From positions 1-64,000 of the forward strand of contig CAYXZC010000001.1 in NCBI GenBank assembly GCA_964469815.1: 64,000 nucleotides of DNA. Reading direction: 5' to 3'. The translations under genes were made by a program, and so were the position numbers. This document shows, piece after piece, positions 18,018 through 27,479 of the stretch (position 1 is its first letter; the number at the start of each line of letters is the position of its first letter). The stretch is from MGBC163016 sp964469815. Its GTDB lineage: Bacteria; Actinomycetota; Coriobacteriia; Coriobacteriales; Eggerthellaceae. A model generated the notes under the pieces. That model was not told the origin of the DNA. It saw only the letters and a program-made list of their open reading frames with translations, and did no database searches.

Positions 18018-18575
18018 TTACCGTTTCGTTGTATATAGAGCCGCTAGATGCAGGATAGATCCGATGAAAAAACAGCGTCTTCTCATCGTTGCACGAGAAC
18101 CGAGCACGCTGGCTGCAACCTGGAAATAGTACACGCCATCCTTATCCGTGGCGACAAAATCGATCTCTCCTGCTGGCAACATCCCCACATACACATTGTC
18201 AAATCGTCGTATCAGTTCAAGATAAACAACATTCTCGAGCAAATGCCCCAGATCGCGCGCAGAACCCTCGATAAGATTCGACCGCAAACCAAGATCCACT
18301 ATGTAGTATTTTGAGAGACGTGAGAGTAACTTCCTCCCTTTCACATCCCAGCGTCTGGCTTCATAGAAGAGCATGCTGTTGTTCAAACCATCGATATACT
18401 TGTCGATGGTCTTCTGGTCGACCGAGCGCCCAGTTGACTGAAGCGTGTTCGTTATCTTGTTAATGGACACCAGGCTACCAACGCTTGATGCGAGCACTTT
18501 AGCCACGCGCTCGAGCAGTGAGGCATTCGAAATGCGCATGCGCTGCATCACATTACTGCATATGTCCGTACTTTT
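18018..18575 (-). pseudogene. Relic of a third AAA_14/DUF4143 ATPase (C-terminal half only)
   Basis: The frame encodes only the DUF4143 half: VMQRMRISNASLLERVAKV, ITNTLQSTGRSVDQKTIDKY, LSKYYIVDLGLRSNLIEG, HLLENVVYLELIRR and GEIDFVATDKDGVYYFQV all match the family in order. The ~190-residue ATPase half with Walker motifs is missing. After VAASVL the frame runs into a non-family tail, and the next frame gives ARFSCNDEKT, suggesting a frameshift. The open frame extends upstream to 18797 but encodes nothing family-like there. The gene is therefore truncated and frameshifted and very likely non-functional. It faces away from the intact ATPase at 18902. Confidence 0.7.
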
Positions 18576-18596
18576 GACCGAAACCGAATAGCTATT

Positions 18597-18652
18597 TTTG
18601 GATTTGATTCCATATTCTACACTCTTTTGCGAATTATTTGGATTTGATTCCA
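18597..18652. repeat. Two 16-bp direct repeats, 40 bp apart, next to ATPase relic
   Basis: TTTGGATTTGATTCCA occurs perfectly at 18597-18612 and again at 18637-18652. The pair sits just upstream of the DUF4143 relic on its coding strand. By analogy with the arrays before the two intact DUF4143 genes, this may be the remains of that gene's control region. Confidence 0.7.
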
Positions 18653-18792
18653 CAATCTTCAATGACAATGATGCAGTCTTTTCGTCATGACACGGAAGAT
18701 CTGGAACGCAGCAGATCTGAAGATCCGCACTACGAAAAAGCGGCAACCACATCCCGCTTGATGCCTTCGATCTATCGCCATATATTTTGTTT

Positions 18793-18885
18793 GCCACTTT
18801 TTCCGCGGAACTTTTGGCATATCTGCCACTTTTTCCGCGGAACTTATGGCAAGGATGCCACTTTTCATGGAATATATGCTACTCT
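18793..18885. repeat. Three tandem ~32-bp repeats upstream of second DUF4143 ATPase
   Basis: Units begin at 18793, 18825 and 18857. The first two share GCCACTTTTTCCGCGGAACT over 20 bases, then diverge slightly (TTTGGCATATCT against TATGGCAAGGAT); the third is degenerate and ends at the ribosome site. Each of the first two contains the palindrome TTCCGCGGAA flanked by GCCA and TGGC, so the unit itself has dyad symmetry. The array ends about 16 bases before the ATG at 18902, so a protein bound here would block initiation. The sequence is unrelated to the 23-bp array at 5127. Confidence 0.85.
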
Positions 18886-18901
18886 CCTATTGGAGGTGCA
18901 T

Positions 18902-20227
18902 ATGAAAAGAATCATCTTAAACCAATTGAAGGAATGGAAAACATCCTATCGAAGAAAACCCTTGCTTCTTCAAGGGGCGCGGCAAGTTGGCAAAACTTGG
19001 ATCCTAAAAGAATTTGCCGAAGAGAGTTTCGTATCATCTGCTTACATAAACTTCTTTGATAATGACGATACTTCTTCCATCTTCAGACGTGGTCTTGGGA
19101 TAGATCAGATACTGGAAGCTATCGAAATACAATCTCAAACGAAGATAAAAGACAACGATGCTCTGATCATTCTGGATGAGATCCAGGAATGTCCTGAGGC
19201 TCTGGCCTCACTAAAAACGTTGCATGAGAAATACCCGGAGATTCCTGTTGTAGCAGCAGGATCGCTTTTGGGGGTAGCCCTTCACTCGAACACTTCTTTT
19301 CCTGTTGGCAAGATCGATCACCTGTTCATGTACCCCATGAGTTTCTACGAGTATTTGTTTGCTGTGGATGAGCCTCTATGCAAACCTCTGGATAATGGTG
19401 ACGCCGATCTTATCGAGGCATTCTCCAACCGATACATCGAGGCGCTCAAACACTATTACTTCATTGGAGGAATGCCGGAAGCTGTCCTGGCTTATATTGA
19501 AACTGAAGACCTCAATGAGGTTCGCAAAGTCCACAACAGGCTTCTATTCGATTATGAACACGATTTCTCGAAGCATGCCGCCCCTTTGCTTTCAGAGAGG
19601 ATCCGCATGCTTTGGAACTCCGTTCCCGCACAACTTGGCCGTGAGAACAAGAAATTCCTCTATTCTGCGATCAAAAAGGGTGCTCGAGCGCGCGGTTACG
19701 AAGAAGCCATCCAATGGCTTGTCGATGCAGGGCTTCTTCTGCGCGTGAACCGTATCTCCAAACCCGGAATTCCACTATCGGCATATGAGAACAAGGACGC
19801 TTTCAAGCTCTACATGCTCGATGTGGGACTACTTGGAGCTGCGAGTCATATATCCCCCACATCGATCATAGAAGGAAACACCCTTTTTACGGAATTCAAA
19901 GGTGCGCTCACAGAGAATTTTGTTTGCCAAGAACTTCTTTCGACCGGTGGGATACGAGCGAATTATTGGTCATCTGACAGCTCAGATGGGGAAGTGGATT
20001 TCATTTATGAATCAAACAATGCCGTGATTCCTGTTGAGGTGAAAGCGGAGATCAATCTTCGCTCGAAGAGCCTGCGTAGTTTCATTACGCGATATGACGT
20101 GAAAAAGGGGTATCGCTTGTCACTGGCAGGGTTCAAGGATCAAGAGTGGGTAACCAACATACCGCTATACGCAATGAACATGCTTCCCGGCCTTAGTGAA
20201 GAATACCGTATTGCAAGCAAGCAGTGA
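18902..20227 (+). CDS. AAA_14/DUF4143 ATP-binding protein (second copy)
   Basis: A 441-residue homologue of the protein at 5294. Walker A is GARQVGKT (25-32), Walker B is IILDEIQE (88-95), followed by AAGSLLG (sensor), YPMSFYEYL, FIGGMPEAV, and the DUF4143 half with YMLDVGLLG, ENFVCQEL and a nuclease-like EVDFIYE...VIPVEVKA segment near residues 360-385. The family has no established biological role. TTGGAGG just before the ATG at 18902 fixes the start. The two intact copies are clearly diverged from each other (389 and 441 residues), and each has a different repeat array upstream, which argues for independent acquisition rather than recent duplication. Confidence 0.85.
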   Translation: MKRIILNQLKEWKTSYRRKPLLLQGARQVGKTWILKEFAEESFVSSAYINFFDNDDTSSIFRRGLGIDQILEAIEIQSQTKIKDNDALIILDEIQECPEALASLKTLHEKYPEIPVVAAGSLLGVALHSNTSFPVGKIDHLFMYPMSFYEYLFAVDEPLCKPLDNGDADLIEAFSNRYIEALKHYYFIGGMPEAVLAYIETEDLNEVRKVHNRLLFDYEHDFSKHAAPLLSERIRMLWNSVPAQLGRENKKFLYSAIKKGARARGYEEAIQWLVDAGLLLRVNRISKPGIPLSAYENKDAFKLYMLDVGLLGAASHISPTSIIEGNTLFTEFKGALTENFVCQELLSTGGIRANYWSSDSSDGEVDFIYESNNAVIPVEVKAEINLRSKSLRSFITRYDVKKGYRLSLAGFKDQEWVTNIPLYAMNMLPGLSEEYRIASKQ

Positions 20228-20327
20228 AAAACTGCTACAGAGCATCGATCCGAAATCTCTCTCAAAGTTAGCGCCACGAATTCAAAGACGTATCGGAAGA
20301 TCGCCCCTTTTGGTCATGATGCAGGTT

Positions 20328-22109
20328 TCATTCCTCGAAAGCTTGGGTCTGACGAGTCCAAAGCCCAGCATAATCGCCGCCCTTTGCCACCAATTCCGCG
20401 TGTGGCCCATCCTCCACGATACGTCCATGCGACAGGACAACGATCCTATCGAGTCTAGCCACAGTCGATAGCCTATGAGCCACCACAATGGAGGTTCGCC
20501 CTTCCATGAGTCGTCCGAGTGCCTCCTGAACAGCCGCTTCGCTTTCAGAATCAAGCGCGCTAGTAGCCTCATCCAAAACCAATATCGGACAATCCGCCAA
20601 CATCGCCCGCGCGATCGCGATCCGCTGCCGCTGACCACCGGAGAGCTTGATCCCGCGCTCGCCAGTGATGGTGTCAAAACCTTGGGGAAGCGCCTCGATG
20701 AACTCCAGCGCATTGGCGGCACGCGCCGCCTCTCGGATCTCATCCATCGTGGCATCAGGCCGCCCATAGGCTATATTCTCCGCGATGGATCGATGGAACA
20801 AGAGCGCCTCTTGCGGAACATACGCGATCTGCTGGCGAAGGCTCTGCTGCGTAACATCGGCCACATTCTGGCCATCTACCAAGATCTCCCCTTCCTGAAT
20901 GTCGGCTAGACGCAAAAGCAGTTTCGTCAACGTGGTCTTCCCTGCGCCCGAAATGCCCACGAGCCCAACACGCTGCCCGGCTGGGATGTGCAGGTTGAAG
21001 TCATCGAACACCTGAGTCTCCACATCACCATCGGTGTACCAGAAATTGATGTCGTCAAAATCGATGTTGCCCTGCTTCACAACGAGCGGCCTTGCATCAG
21101 GCTTGTCTGCAACGAGTCTAGGCTCATCGAGCACCGCTGTCATTCCGGACGCATCGCCGAACGCCTGGTTTATGCGTTGCAGACCGGTATTGATGAAGTT
21201 GAATTGGTTCGTTACGGTATTCGTATAGGTGAACATGAGTATCACGGTGCCGGGCGTGATGCCGAACCACGCGTTGCCGCCGGAGATGAACACCGTCACC
21301 ACGGACATGATGACGACAGTGATGCCTGCTGTGGTGATACCTCGGGCAAGGGATGCGCGCATGCGCTTCGAATCGCGAGCCACCACTTCACGATTGGCCG
21401 TATCGAAGAGCTTGCGCTCATATTCCTCGCGACCGTAGGTCTTCACTGCCAAGATATTTGTGACCGCATCGGAAAGCTCTCCTGAAAGCTGGTTTTGAGC
21501 ACTGGCCGCCTTCTCGTTAAGATGCAAGATGCGCTTGTACATCACATACGAGACCACCGCATACACCGCAAGCATCACCATGAGCACACCTGCGTAGATG
21601 GGCACAGCCGGGAAAAGGATCAAACAGGTGAAGGTGATGGAGCACAGGATGGGCAAGAACGGGAAGTTCATGGTGTTGAGGAGCAACGTATATCCCGACA
21701 TGAATTTCGACGTCTGGCTCACAAGCGTACCGCCGAAACGATTGGAGTGAAATGACAGCGATTGGTTGCAAAGGCAGTCGAAAGCCATCGTGGCCAGATC
21801 GTAATTCACCGCGATCTGAAGCTTCCACAGGGTGTAGTCCTGAAGCTTGCTGCATGCCTGCCCGGCCAAATTGATTCCGACGAGCGCTGCGATATAAGGA
21901 CCGAACACCGCAAACACCTGATCAACTTCGATGGATCCTGCACTGATGCGGTCAACGATAAGGCTCATCACATACGGATTTCCGTAGGTCAGAAACCCGC
22001 AGAATCCTATGGTGGAAGCGACCAACGCTATGAATAATCCCAGATGGTTTCGCGTTGCTATCCAATAATAGTGCAGACTGCGCATGGTAAGTGATTGTTC
22101 CCTAGACAT
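20328..22109 (-). CDS. ABC transporter, fused permease and ATPase (exporter type)
   Basis: A 593-residue half-transporter. The first ~320 residues hold a six-helix ABC exporter membrane domain (LFIALVASTIGFCGFL; PFLPILCSITFTCLILF; VLMVMLAVYAVVSYVMY). The ATPase follows with Walker A GISGAGKTT, the Q-loop YVPQEALLF, signature LSGGQRQR, Walker B ILVLDEATSALD and switch His in VAHRLST. It must dimerise; whether as a homodimer or with a partner is not visible, since no second half-transporter is adjacent. AAAGAGG precedes the ATG. It is the last gene of the long minus-strand run and lies 166 bases after the PAP2 gene. Confidence 0.9.
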   Translation of the reverse strand: MSREQSLTMRSLHYYWIATRNHLGLFIALVASTIGFCGFLTYGNPYVMSLIVDRISAGSIEVDQVFAVFGPYIAALVGINLAGQACSKLQDYTLWKLQIAVNYDLATMAFDCLCNQSLSFHSNRFGGTLVSQTSKFMSGYTLLLNTMNFPFLPILCSITFTCLILFPAVPIYAGVLMVMLAVYAVVSYVMYKRILHLNEKAASAQNQLSGELSDAVTNILAVKTYGREEYERKLFDTANREVVARDSKRMRASLARGITTAGITVVIMSVVTVFISGGNAWFGITPGTVILMFTYTNTVTNQFNFINTGLQRINQAFGDASGMTAVLDEPRLVADKPDARPLVVKQGNIDFDDINFWYTDGDVETQVFDDFNLHIPAGQRVGLVGISGAGKTTLTKLLLRLADIQEGEILVDGQNVADVTQQSLRQQIAYVPQEALLFHRSIAENIAYGRPDATMDEIREAARAANALEFIEALPQGFDTITGERGIKLSGGQRQRIAIARAMLADCPILVLDEATSALDSESEAAVQEALGRLMEGRTSIVVAHRLSTVARLDRIVVLSHGRIVEDGPHAELVAKGGDYAGLWTRQTQAFEE

Positions 22110-22275
22110 CTATCCTCTTTTTCCATAGCTCTTTGCGCCTAGCGCCCTTCGCGTTTCGATAGGCTATCTACCTTCGATACTGCAACACAGCAGCGCTTGA
22201 ATCCGATCCTGAACTCGATCGCTTTAGCGGCGGATAAATGCCAGCGGTTGTGATCCGAATCGCAGATAGGCAAGA

Positions 22276-22842
22276 TCAGATCACAGCTACAACGAGCGCT
22301 GCTGTGCATAAAGCGCCCGCCAAAATTCCAAGAACAGCTCCTGCGGTCACATCGCGCGGAAAATGCACGCCCTCCAAAACACGGATATATCCCAAGGCGC
22401 AAGCCAATGCCAAAGGCAGCAATCCCCAAAAAGACCGAAATATCACAGCAGCAAGCGTGGCAATGAGAAATGCACTGAACGCATGGCGCGATGGGAAGGA
22501 TCTTCCGCTTTTTAGATCCTTCGCAGAGATCAAGGGTTTGATGTCGAAGACCTCGTAAGGCCGAGGCTCATTCAGTTGACGGCGCAACAGGCTCGCCGCT
22601 GCAAAGCAGGCCAAGGTGGAGGCACCATAACCGATGATGGCAGCCGGATTCGTATTCAAGCATCCCAATGCTAAGAGCAGATAGAGCAAAACGAAGCAGG
22701 CGACTATGAGCTTGTCCACTATGCGCAAAGCCTTGACACGTTTGACCGACCCGCGGCCTCGAAACCGCTTCGTCCAGCGTTTCCATAGTTCGGGATAGTC
22801 CTCAGGCACACGATATAGGATGCGAATATTCATGAATGACAT
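22276..22842 (-). CDS. PAP2 superfamily phosphatase (second)
   Basis: A 188-residue polytopic protein. The PAP2 motifs are LLRRQLNEPRPY (K/R-x6-RP), FPSRHAFSAF (PSGH with Arg in place of Gly) and RVLEGVHFPRDVTAG (R-x5-H-x3-D). Three or four membrane helices are visible. The start is uncertain: ATG 22842 or ATG 22833, neither with a strong ribosome site. It lies 73 bases after the transglutaminase-like gene on the same strand, so it may be part of the envelope-related run. Likely substrates are lipid-linked phosphates. Confidence 0.8.
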   Translation of the reverse strand: MSFMNIRILYRVPEDYPELWKRWTKRFRGRGSVKRVKALRIVDKLIVACFVLLYLLLALGCLNTNPAAIIGYGASTLACFAAASLLRRQLNEPRPYEVFDIKPLISAKDLKSGRSFPSRHAFSAFLIATLAAVIFRSFWGLLPLALACALGYIRVLEGVHFPRDVTAGAVLGILAGALCTAALVVAVI

Positions 22843-22915
22843 TCTATCCGAACAATATGCCGAATACGAGAAGGGATACCTTCGATCTGATTGGCAAGAA
22901 GGCGAGTAGCGTTCC

Positions 22916-25348
22916 CTAAAGTGGCAAGTCGAACAGATAGACATATCTCAAGATAGGTTTGCGCCACCAAGGAGACACCCTCCACACCTCGGCCTCGATC
23001 TCGCGCACAACGGTTCCTATCAAGTGGATCTCATGAGAATTCAGCTCGATCGCGCCGAACCGCTCACGTTCGATGAGCTCTATCGCTCTAAGATACTCCG
23101 CCGCATCTAGCCCATGAGCCCACGATCCGATGTCGTCTGCATATTCATCAGGCCTAGTCGCATCAAACGATACGGGAGCATACCTCAAAGCCTTCTCCAT
23201 CCGATCGAATAGCACCGCGGAGACTCGAGTGCATCCCACCACCGTCAATCCAGCCGGCCTTATATCCGATACGCGCTCGATCGCAGAATCAAGCCTTCTT
23301 CGCCGCCGGCGTATCCTCGCATATCGCTGCAACTCCAACACGCCGAACAACATGAAGGCAATGATCGCAACGAGCAGCACCAACCCCACCCAAGCAAAGG
23401 GTCTCAACTCCTCCGGGATCCAGTCATCCCAAGACCTATCCAAGCTCCCGGAAAGATCGCTATCGCTACCATCACCTGCGACTTCTTTGGAGATCTCGAT
23501 GGTCTGCTCTGCGGAATAGGACTTATCGTAGAATCCAGGGGTCATCTCCATCGGAGTCCACCCGACACCATCTATATACACCTCAGCCCACGCATGCGCC
23601 TCACGGGAGGTCAACTGCATATTCGTCTGCCCCGCATCGCGCAAGGCATCGACATTCGCCTGGCTGAGCAAGTATCCCTCAACATATCTGGCCGGCACCC
23701 CTGCTTCCCGGAAAGCCAGCACCGCCGCAGCCGCAAAAGCAGATGAATTACCCTGCTTCTCGGTGTTCAAGAACCACTCGACATAATCCGATCCGGATGA
23801 TGCCTGAAATGCTGCCGGCTCGAAGGTGAACGAGCAATGCGATTCGAGCATGCTCCTGATCCTTGTGGCGATGCTATAAAGATCCTTAGTGGAAGGATCC
23901 CAGCCCTCTCCTGAGAAGAAGAAATCGTGTATCACATCATCCGTGCCATCCCTGACATCGAGGTATGTATCGTATGCAAAAGCTCTATACGCGCGCTCAG
24001 CCTGCAGGAATGCGCCTTCATTGCCTCCGATCTCATCGGTGGAAGCCGAAACCCATGATGATGGGGTAAAGTACTCATTTGCCTGAGAGCCCTCGATCAC
24101 GAGGATACGCTCATCGCCCAAACCGAAGAAGCCTGATGGCTGCAGGTATATGTCCAGCAGAGGGCGCACCTGATCATCAACGAGCGTTTGATACGGGCTA
24201 TAGCTATACTTCCTATTCGCCTGCTTCGCCTCGATGAGCATTTCCGACTCCGCGGATTGAATGCCGAAAGCCTGGTCGTCCAACTTCGCATATTGGGCAC
24301 TTTGGGTCGCAGGATCCAACCCCTCGTGTTCCAGCCACTCGAATAGCCCCAGCCATTGCCCGTCATAGGCCGAAAGCGAAACTTGATCGAACGCGACTCC
24401 TTCATAATCGGCTCCGATGAATCCGCGAAAGTACGACTGCTCAAGCGCATCGGGAGACTCGAAGCTCACCTCCAAACGCGAAACAGGATCATCTTCGACA
24501 CGATTCATGCGATGAGCCTTGGAGAAAGCACCCTCCGGAAGAGTATCGCTCCCAAACCGCATATCATCTAAGGTCTGTAGAACATCAGCGCGCAACGCCG
24601 CCGCTTGGGGTCTATCACCTGCTGATGCTGCTATCCAAGACCCTAGGCATATCGCCGCCACCAAAACTGCGCAGATAGGAGGGATGATGGAAGATACTCC
24701 ACCTAATGATGTATGACCGGCGCATGGAACACCCGGATCAAAAGAGGCTCCCCTCATCATGACCAGCATCGATGACAAGAGCATCCCTGACGCCAGAATG
24801 AATCCCAACGACACATACGTTGCAGTACCACAGAACACGGCAACGAGCACGAAGAGGATCGAAGTTCCCATAGCAAGCAAACTCTTCCGGGATCGCAAGA
24901 TCGCCCAAAGGATCAAACCGACCGTAGCCGCAAAGCAAATCCCCATTGCAGCGATATCCATGATCGAAAGACCATCCGGTATGCGCAGCGGCAAGACATA
25001 GCCATCGCTGGTAGCATCCCAAGCAACGATTATCCTGTTGACCACCGAAGCCCAAGCCGCCATGACGCCCTTCACGCTCAAGATAAAGGATACGGCCAAA
25101 GACCCCAGAAGCACCATGAAAACACGCCGGCTTCCCAAAGGGCTTCCCTGGAAGAACCCCACAGCAAACCCGCCTATCACGCCTAGAACGACCGACACGA
25201 CCACAGCTTCGACCGGCACCCCTGACAAGGACAGCTGGAGGCATACCGATGCGCAAAACAACATGCAAGCGCCGATCATAGCGACACGGCAGCGAGAAGA
25301 CGATGCTTGCGATGATGCTGTTATGTTAGAGCGAGATGCAGTGTTCAT
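22916..25348 (-). CDS. Transglutaminase-like membrane protein (TgpA type), catalytic Cys replaced by Ser
   Basis: An 810-residue membrane protein. The first ~240 residues contain about seven membrane helices, a large outside domain follows, a transglutaminase-like core spans about 520-605, another helix sits near 655-680, and a cytoplasmic C terminus ends the protein. The core is recognisable from GVPARYVEGYLL, REAHAWAEVYIDGVGW and MEMTPG. In relatives the catalytic Cys sits in a GYCxxFA motif; here the aligned stretch is GNSSAFA with Ser535 at that site, while His585 and acidic Glu601 remain. It overlaps the DUF58 gene by 23 bases, and MoxR-DUF58-TgpA is a standard operon. Either an inactive binding version or a serine variant is possible. 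Confidence 0.85.
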   Translation of the reverse strand: MNTASRSNITASSQASSSRCRVAMIGACMLFCASVCLQLSLSGVPVEAVVVSVVLGVIGGFAVGFFQGSPLGSRRVFMVLLGSLAVSFILSVKGVMAAWASVVNRIIVAWDATSDGYVLPLRIPDGLSIMDIAAMGICFAATVGLILWAILRSRKSLLAMGTSILFVLVAVFCGTATYVSLGFILASGMLLSSMLVMMRGASFDPGVPCAGHTSLGGVSSIIPPICAVLVAAICLGSWIAASAGDRPQAAALRADVLQTLDDMRFGSDTLPEGAFSKAHRMNRVEDDPVSRLEVSFESPDALEQSYFRGFIGADYEGVAFDQVSLSAYDGQWLGLFEWLEHEGLDPATQSAQYAKLDDQAFGIQSAESEMLIEAKQANRKYSYSPYQTLVDDQVRPLLDIYLQPSGFFGLGDERILVIEGSQANEYFTPSSWVSASTDEIGGNEGAFLQAERAYRAFAYDTYLDVRDGTDDVIHDFFFSGEGWDPSTKDLYSIATRIRSMLESHCSFTFEPAAFQASSGSDYVEWFLNTEKQGNSSAFAAAAVLAFREAGVPARYVEGYLLSQANVDALRDAGQTNMQLTSREAHAWAEVYIDGVGWTPMEMTPGFYDKSYSAEQTIEISKEVAGDGSDSDLSGSLDRSWDDWIPEELRPFAWVGLVLLVAIIAFMLFGVLELQRYARIRRRRRRLDSAIERVSDIRPAGLTVVGCTRVSAVLFDRMEKALRYAPVSFDATRPDEYADDIGSWAHGLDAAEYLRAIELIERERFGAIELNSHEIHLIGTVVREIEAEVWRVSPWWRKPILRYVYLFDLPL

Positions 25349-26495
25349 GATCCTCGGTATTCCCTATATCCACGACCACAAGGTCATAATTACCACCGAT
25401 CTCCTGCGCTTGGGATCCGTCGGCAAGGAACACTACGCTCAGATCCATCTCAAGCGACATCTGCGTCCAAAGACTTTCGTCATATATCGGTGTGATGAGG
25501 ATGCATTTTGTGAAATTCGCAGCCAGCTCGGATGCGAAAAGGCAAGCAACCGCATCGGAATAGCTATCTGGAAGAGGCGCATCCAATATGAGCTCGGAAA
25601 CAGAATCCAGCGCATCCATCCCATCGACTGCAACTCCGACCAGCTCGCCCTTTACCGGAAGCGCAAAATTATGGGAGAGACCTTGCCGCATGAGATCCGA
25701 TGATATCGCCTCGCTTGCCGAAGCCACCCCGTTTAGCAAAGGAGCAGCTATTTCGGCACCGCCCTCATCTTTGAGCGCGCCTAAACTGACTACGACAAGT
25801 TCGAAATCCACCGGATGGGAGAATTGGCGTGACATCATCACATCGAATTTAGAAGTCAGCTTCCAATGGACAGAAGCAAGGTGGTCGCCTGCTTGGAATT
25901 CACGAACATCGAACACCTCATCGACATCTGATCCGCTGCGGGTGTCATCATATGTGGCACCGAACGCGCGTGATAGCGGAACATGCTTGACGTTCGTGAC
26001 GAGCGTCATCCTTGATGGGAACACTATGCAGCTCTGACTCTTGCTCCAAGGAAGGTTGCACCGGAAAAGACCCAGGGAGTCTTCGCACCAACAACGCTCC
26101 ACCGTAACCTCTGTTCGTCCATAATGACCTGCATCGAGAGGGATGCGAACCTCATCGTTTCTCAACGTATTCATGGCAACTGATGCGGAATGCCTCTCAA
26201 CGATGCGAAACGTTGCGCTTCTGCAGGTGATGTCGAAACAGACCAGAGATGCGCTGAAGGGCAAACCCTTGCGCATCCTAAGGATGATGGTGGCATCGTC
26301 TCCTACTGAGCATGAAGCCGGAACATCGATGTCGATCTTAACGGTCGCACGTGTGATCAAAACACCGAGAGCAAGGAGGACGGCCGATCCGACCAAGAAC
26401 AGCACGACCGCAAGAGCGGCAGCAAATCCGGTCCAACAATACAACAGCATCGCCACTACAATGGAGATGATGTAAACGATACGATTCGATCTCAT
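25326..26495 (-). CDS. DUF58 domain protein
   Basis: A 389-residue protein with two N-terminal membrane helices (residues 6-48) and a beta-rich region, then the DUF58 core with the diagnostic FDVREFQAGDHLASVHWK near residues 195-212, leading into a VWA-like domain (FELVVVSLG). DUF58 proteins are encoded with MoxR ATPases and are thought to be their clients. It lies 30 bases downstream of the MoxR gene and overlaps the transglutaminase-like gene by 23 bases, so the three are one translationally linked unit. No metal-site evidence was checked for the VWA part. Confidence 0.87.
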   Translation of the reverse strand: MRSNRIVYIISIVVAMLLYCWTGFAAALAVVLFLVGSAVLLALGVLITRATVKIDIDVPASCSVGDDATIILRMRKGLPFSASLVCFDITCRSATFRIVERHSASVAMNTLRNDEVRIPLDAGHYGRTEVTVERCWCEDSLGLFRCNLPWSKSQSCIVFPSRMTLVTNVKHVPLSRAFGATYDDTRSGSDVDEVFDVREFQAGDHLASVHWKLTSKFDVMMSRQFSHPVDFELVVVSLGALKDEGGAEIAAPLLNGVASASEAISSDLMRQGLSHNFALPVKGELVGVAVDGMDALDSVSELILDAPLPDSYSDAVACLFASELAANFTKCILITPIYDESLWTQMSLEMDLSVVFLADGSQAQEIGGNYDLVVVDIGNTEDHEHCISL

Positions 26496-26525
26496 GGTCG
26501 ATCCGCTTCAGCGATATCCATAGGA

Positions 26526-27479
26526 TCAAATGCCCCGAACTTGGCGCCCCAAAGCCGGTGCGGGAACGATCTCAAGGAGCTCATCGAGCACCTCTTCAGA
26601 ACTGACCCCTTCGATCCTCGCCTGCGAACGAAGGATAAGGCGATGAGCGCAAACGTCCTTGTATACATCACGGATGTCTTCCGGTATCACATAATCACGT
26701 TCATTCAATATAGCCGAGGCACGAGCCATCCTGACAAGCGCCAAGATCCCACGTGGGCTAACACCCAGCTGAACAAGAGGAGCATTGCGCGTTGCCTCGC
26801 AAAGCGAAGCCGCATAGTCCATCAACTCCTCAGAGATCCGGATATTGGACAAATGGCGCTGGATGGTGATGATATCTTCCCTCGTAGCGACCTCTTTGAC
26901 GCTGTCCAAAGGCTTTGCGCCCAACGATTCGCGTATCATGGCAACCTGAAGATCATGAGAAGGGTACCCTATCGAGAGTCTGACGATGAATCGGTCGAGC
27001 TGCGAATCGGGCAGCTGTTGGGTACCAGCGGATCCGAGCGGATTTTGAGTGGCGATGACGATGAACGGGTCAGGAAGATCATGCGTTACCCCATCGACCG
27101 TAACAGCCCTCTCCTCCATCACCTCCAGCAACGCCGCCTGCGTCTTTGCCGATGTGCGATTTATCTCATCGCCAAGAAGAAGATTGCAGTTCACAGCGCC
27201 CGGACGATACTCGAAATCACCGGTCTGCTTGTCATACATGCTGAACCCAGTGATATCTGCAGGCATGGTATCCGGCGTGAACTGGATGCGACGATATTCG
27301 AACCCCAGCGCTCTTGAGAATGCGAGCGCTAATGTGGTCTTCCCAACACCGGGAGAATCCTCGAGCAGAATATGCCCGTTGGCATATATCGCCATGAGGA
27401 CTTTTCGGATGATCTCATCCTTGCCTATGATGGCCTTGCTGACCTCTTGGATTATCTGGTCACTCTTCCTGATTATCAT
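26526..27479 (-). CDS. MoxR-family AAA+ ATPase
   Basis: A ~317-residue AAA_3 ATPase. It shows IIGKDEIIRKVLMAIYANGH, Walker A EDSPGVGKTTLA, RIQFTPDTMPADITG, Walker B LLLGDEINR, the MoxR-specific KTQAALLEVMEE, sensor IATQNP and the C-terminal lid. MoxR proteins act as chaperone-like ATPases for VWA/DUF58 partners. Two starts are possible: ATG 27497 has a ribosome site with no spacing, while ATG 27479 follows ATAGGG with six bases' spacing, so I chose the latter. It overlaps the end of the leucine-rich-repeat gene by about 20 bases, linking it to the surface-protein genes upstream. Confidence 0.9.
   Translation of the reverse strand: MIIRKSDQIIQEVSKAIIGKDEIIRKVLMAIYANGHILLEDSPGVGKTTLALAFSRALGFEYRRIQFTPDTMPADITGFSMYDKQTGDFEYRPGAVNCNLLLGDEINRTSAKTQAALLEVMEERAVTVDGVTHDLPDPFIVIATQNPLGSAGTQQLPDSQLDRFIVRLSIGYPSHDLQVAMIRESLGAKPLDSVKEVATREDIITIQRHLSNIRISEELMDYAASLCEATRNAPLVQLGVSPRGILALVRMARASAILNERDYVIPEDIRDVYKDVCAHRLILRSQARIEGVSSEEVLDELLEIVPAPALGRQVRGI

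Noticed and set aside
18638..18901. Upstream extension of the second DUF4143 ATPase to an earlier start
   Set aside because: The added 88 residues would translate the tandem repeats and show no family similarity, while the ATG at 18902 has a strong ribosome site.
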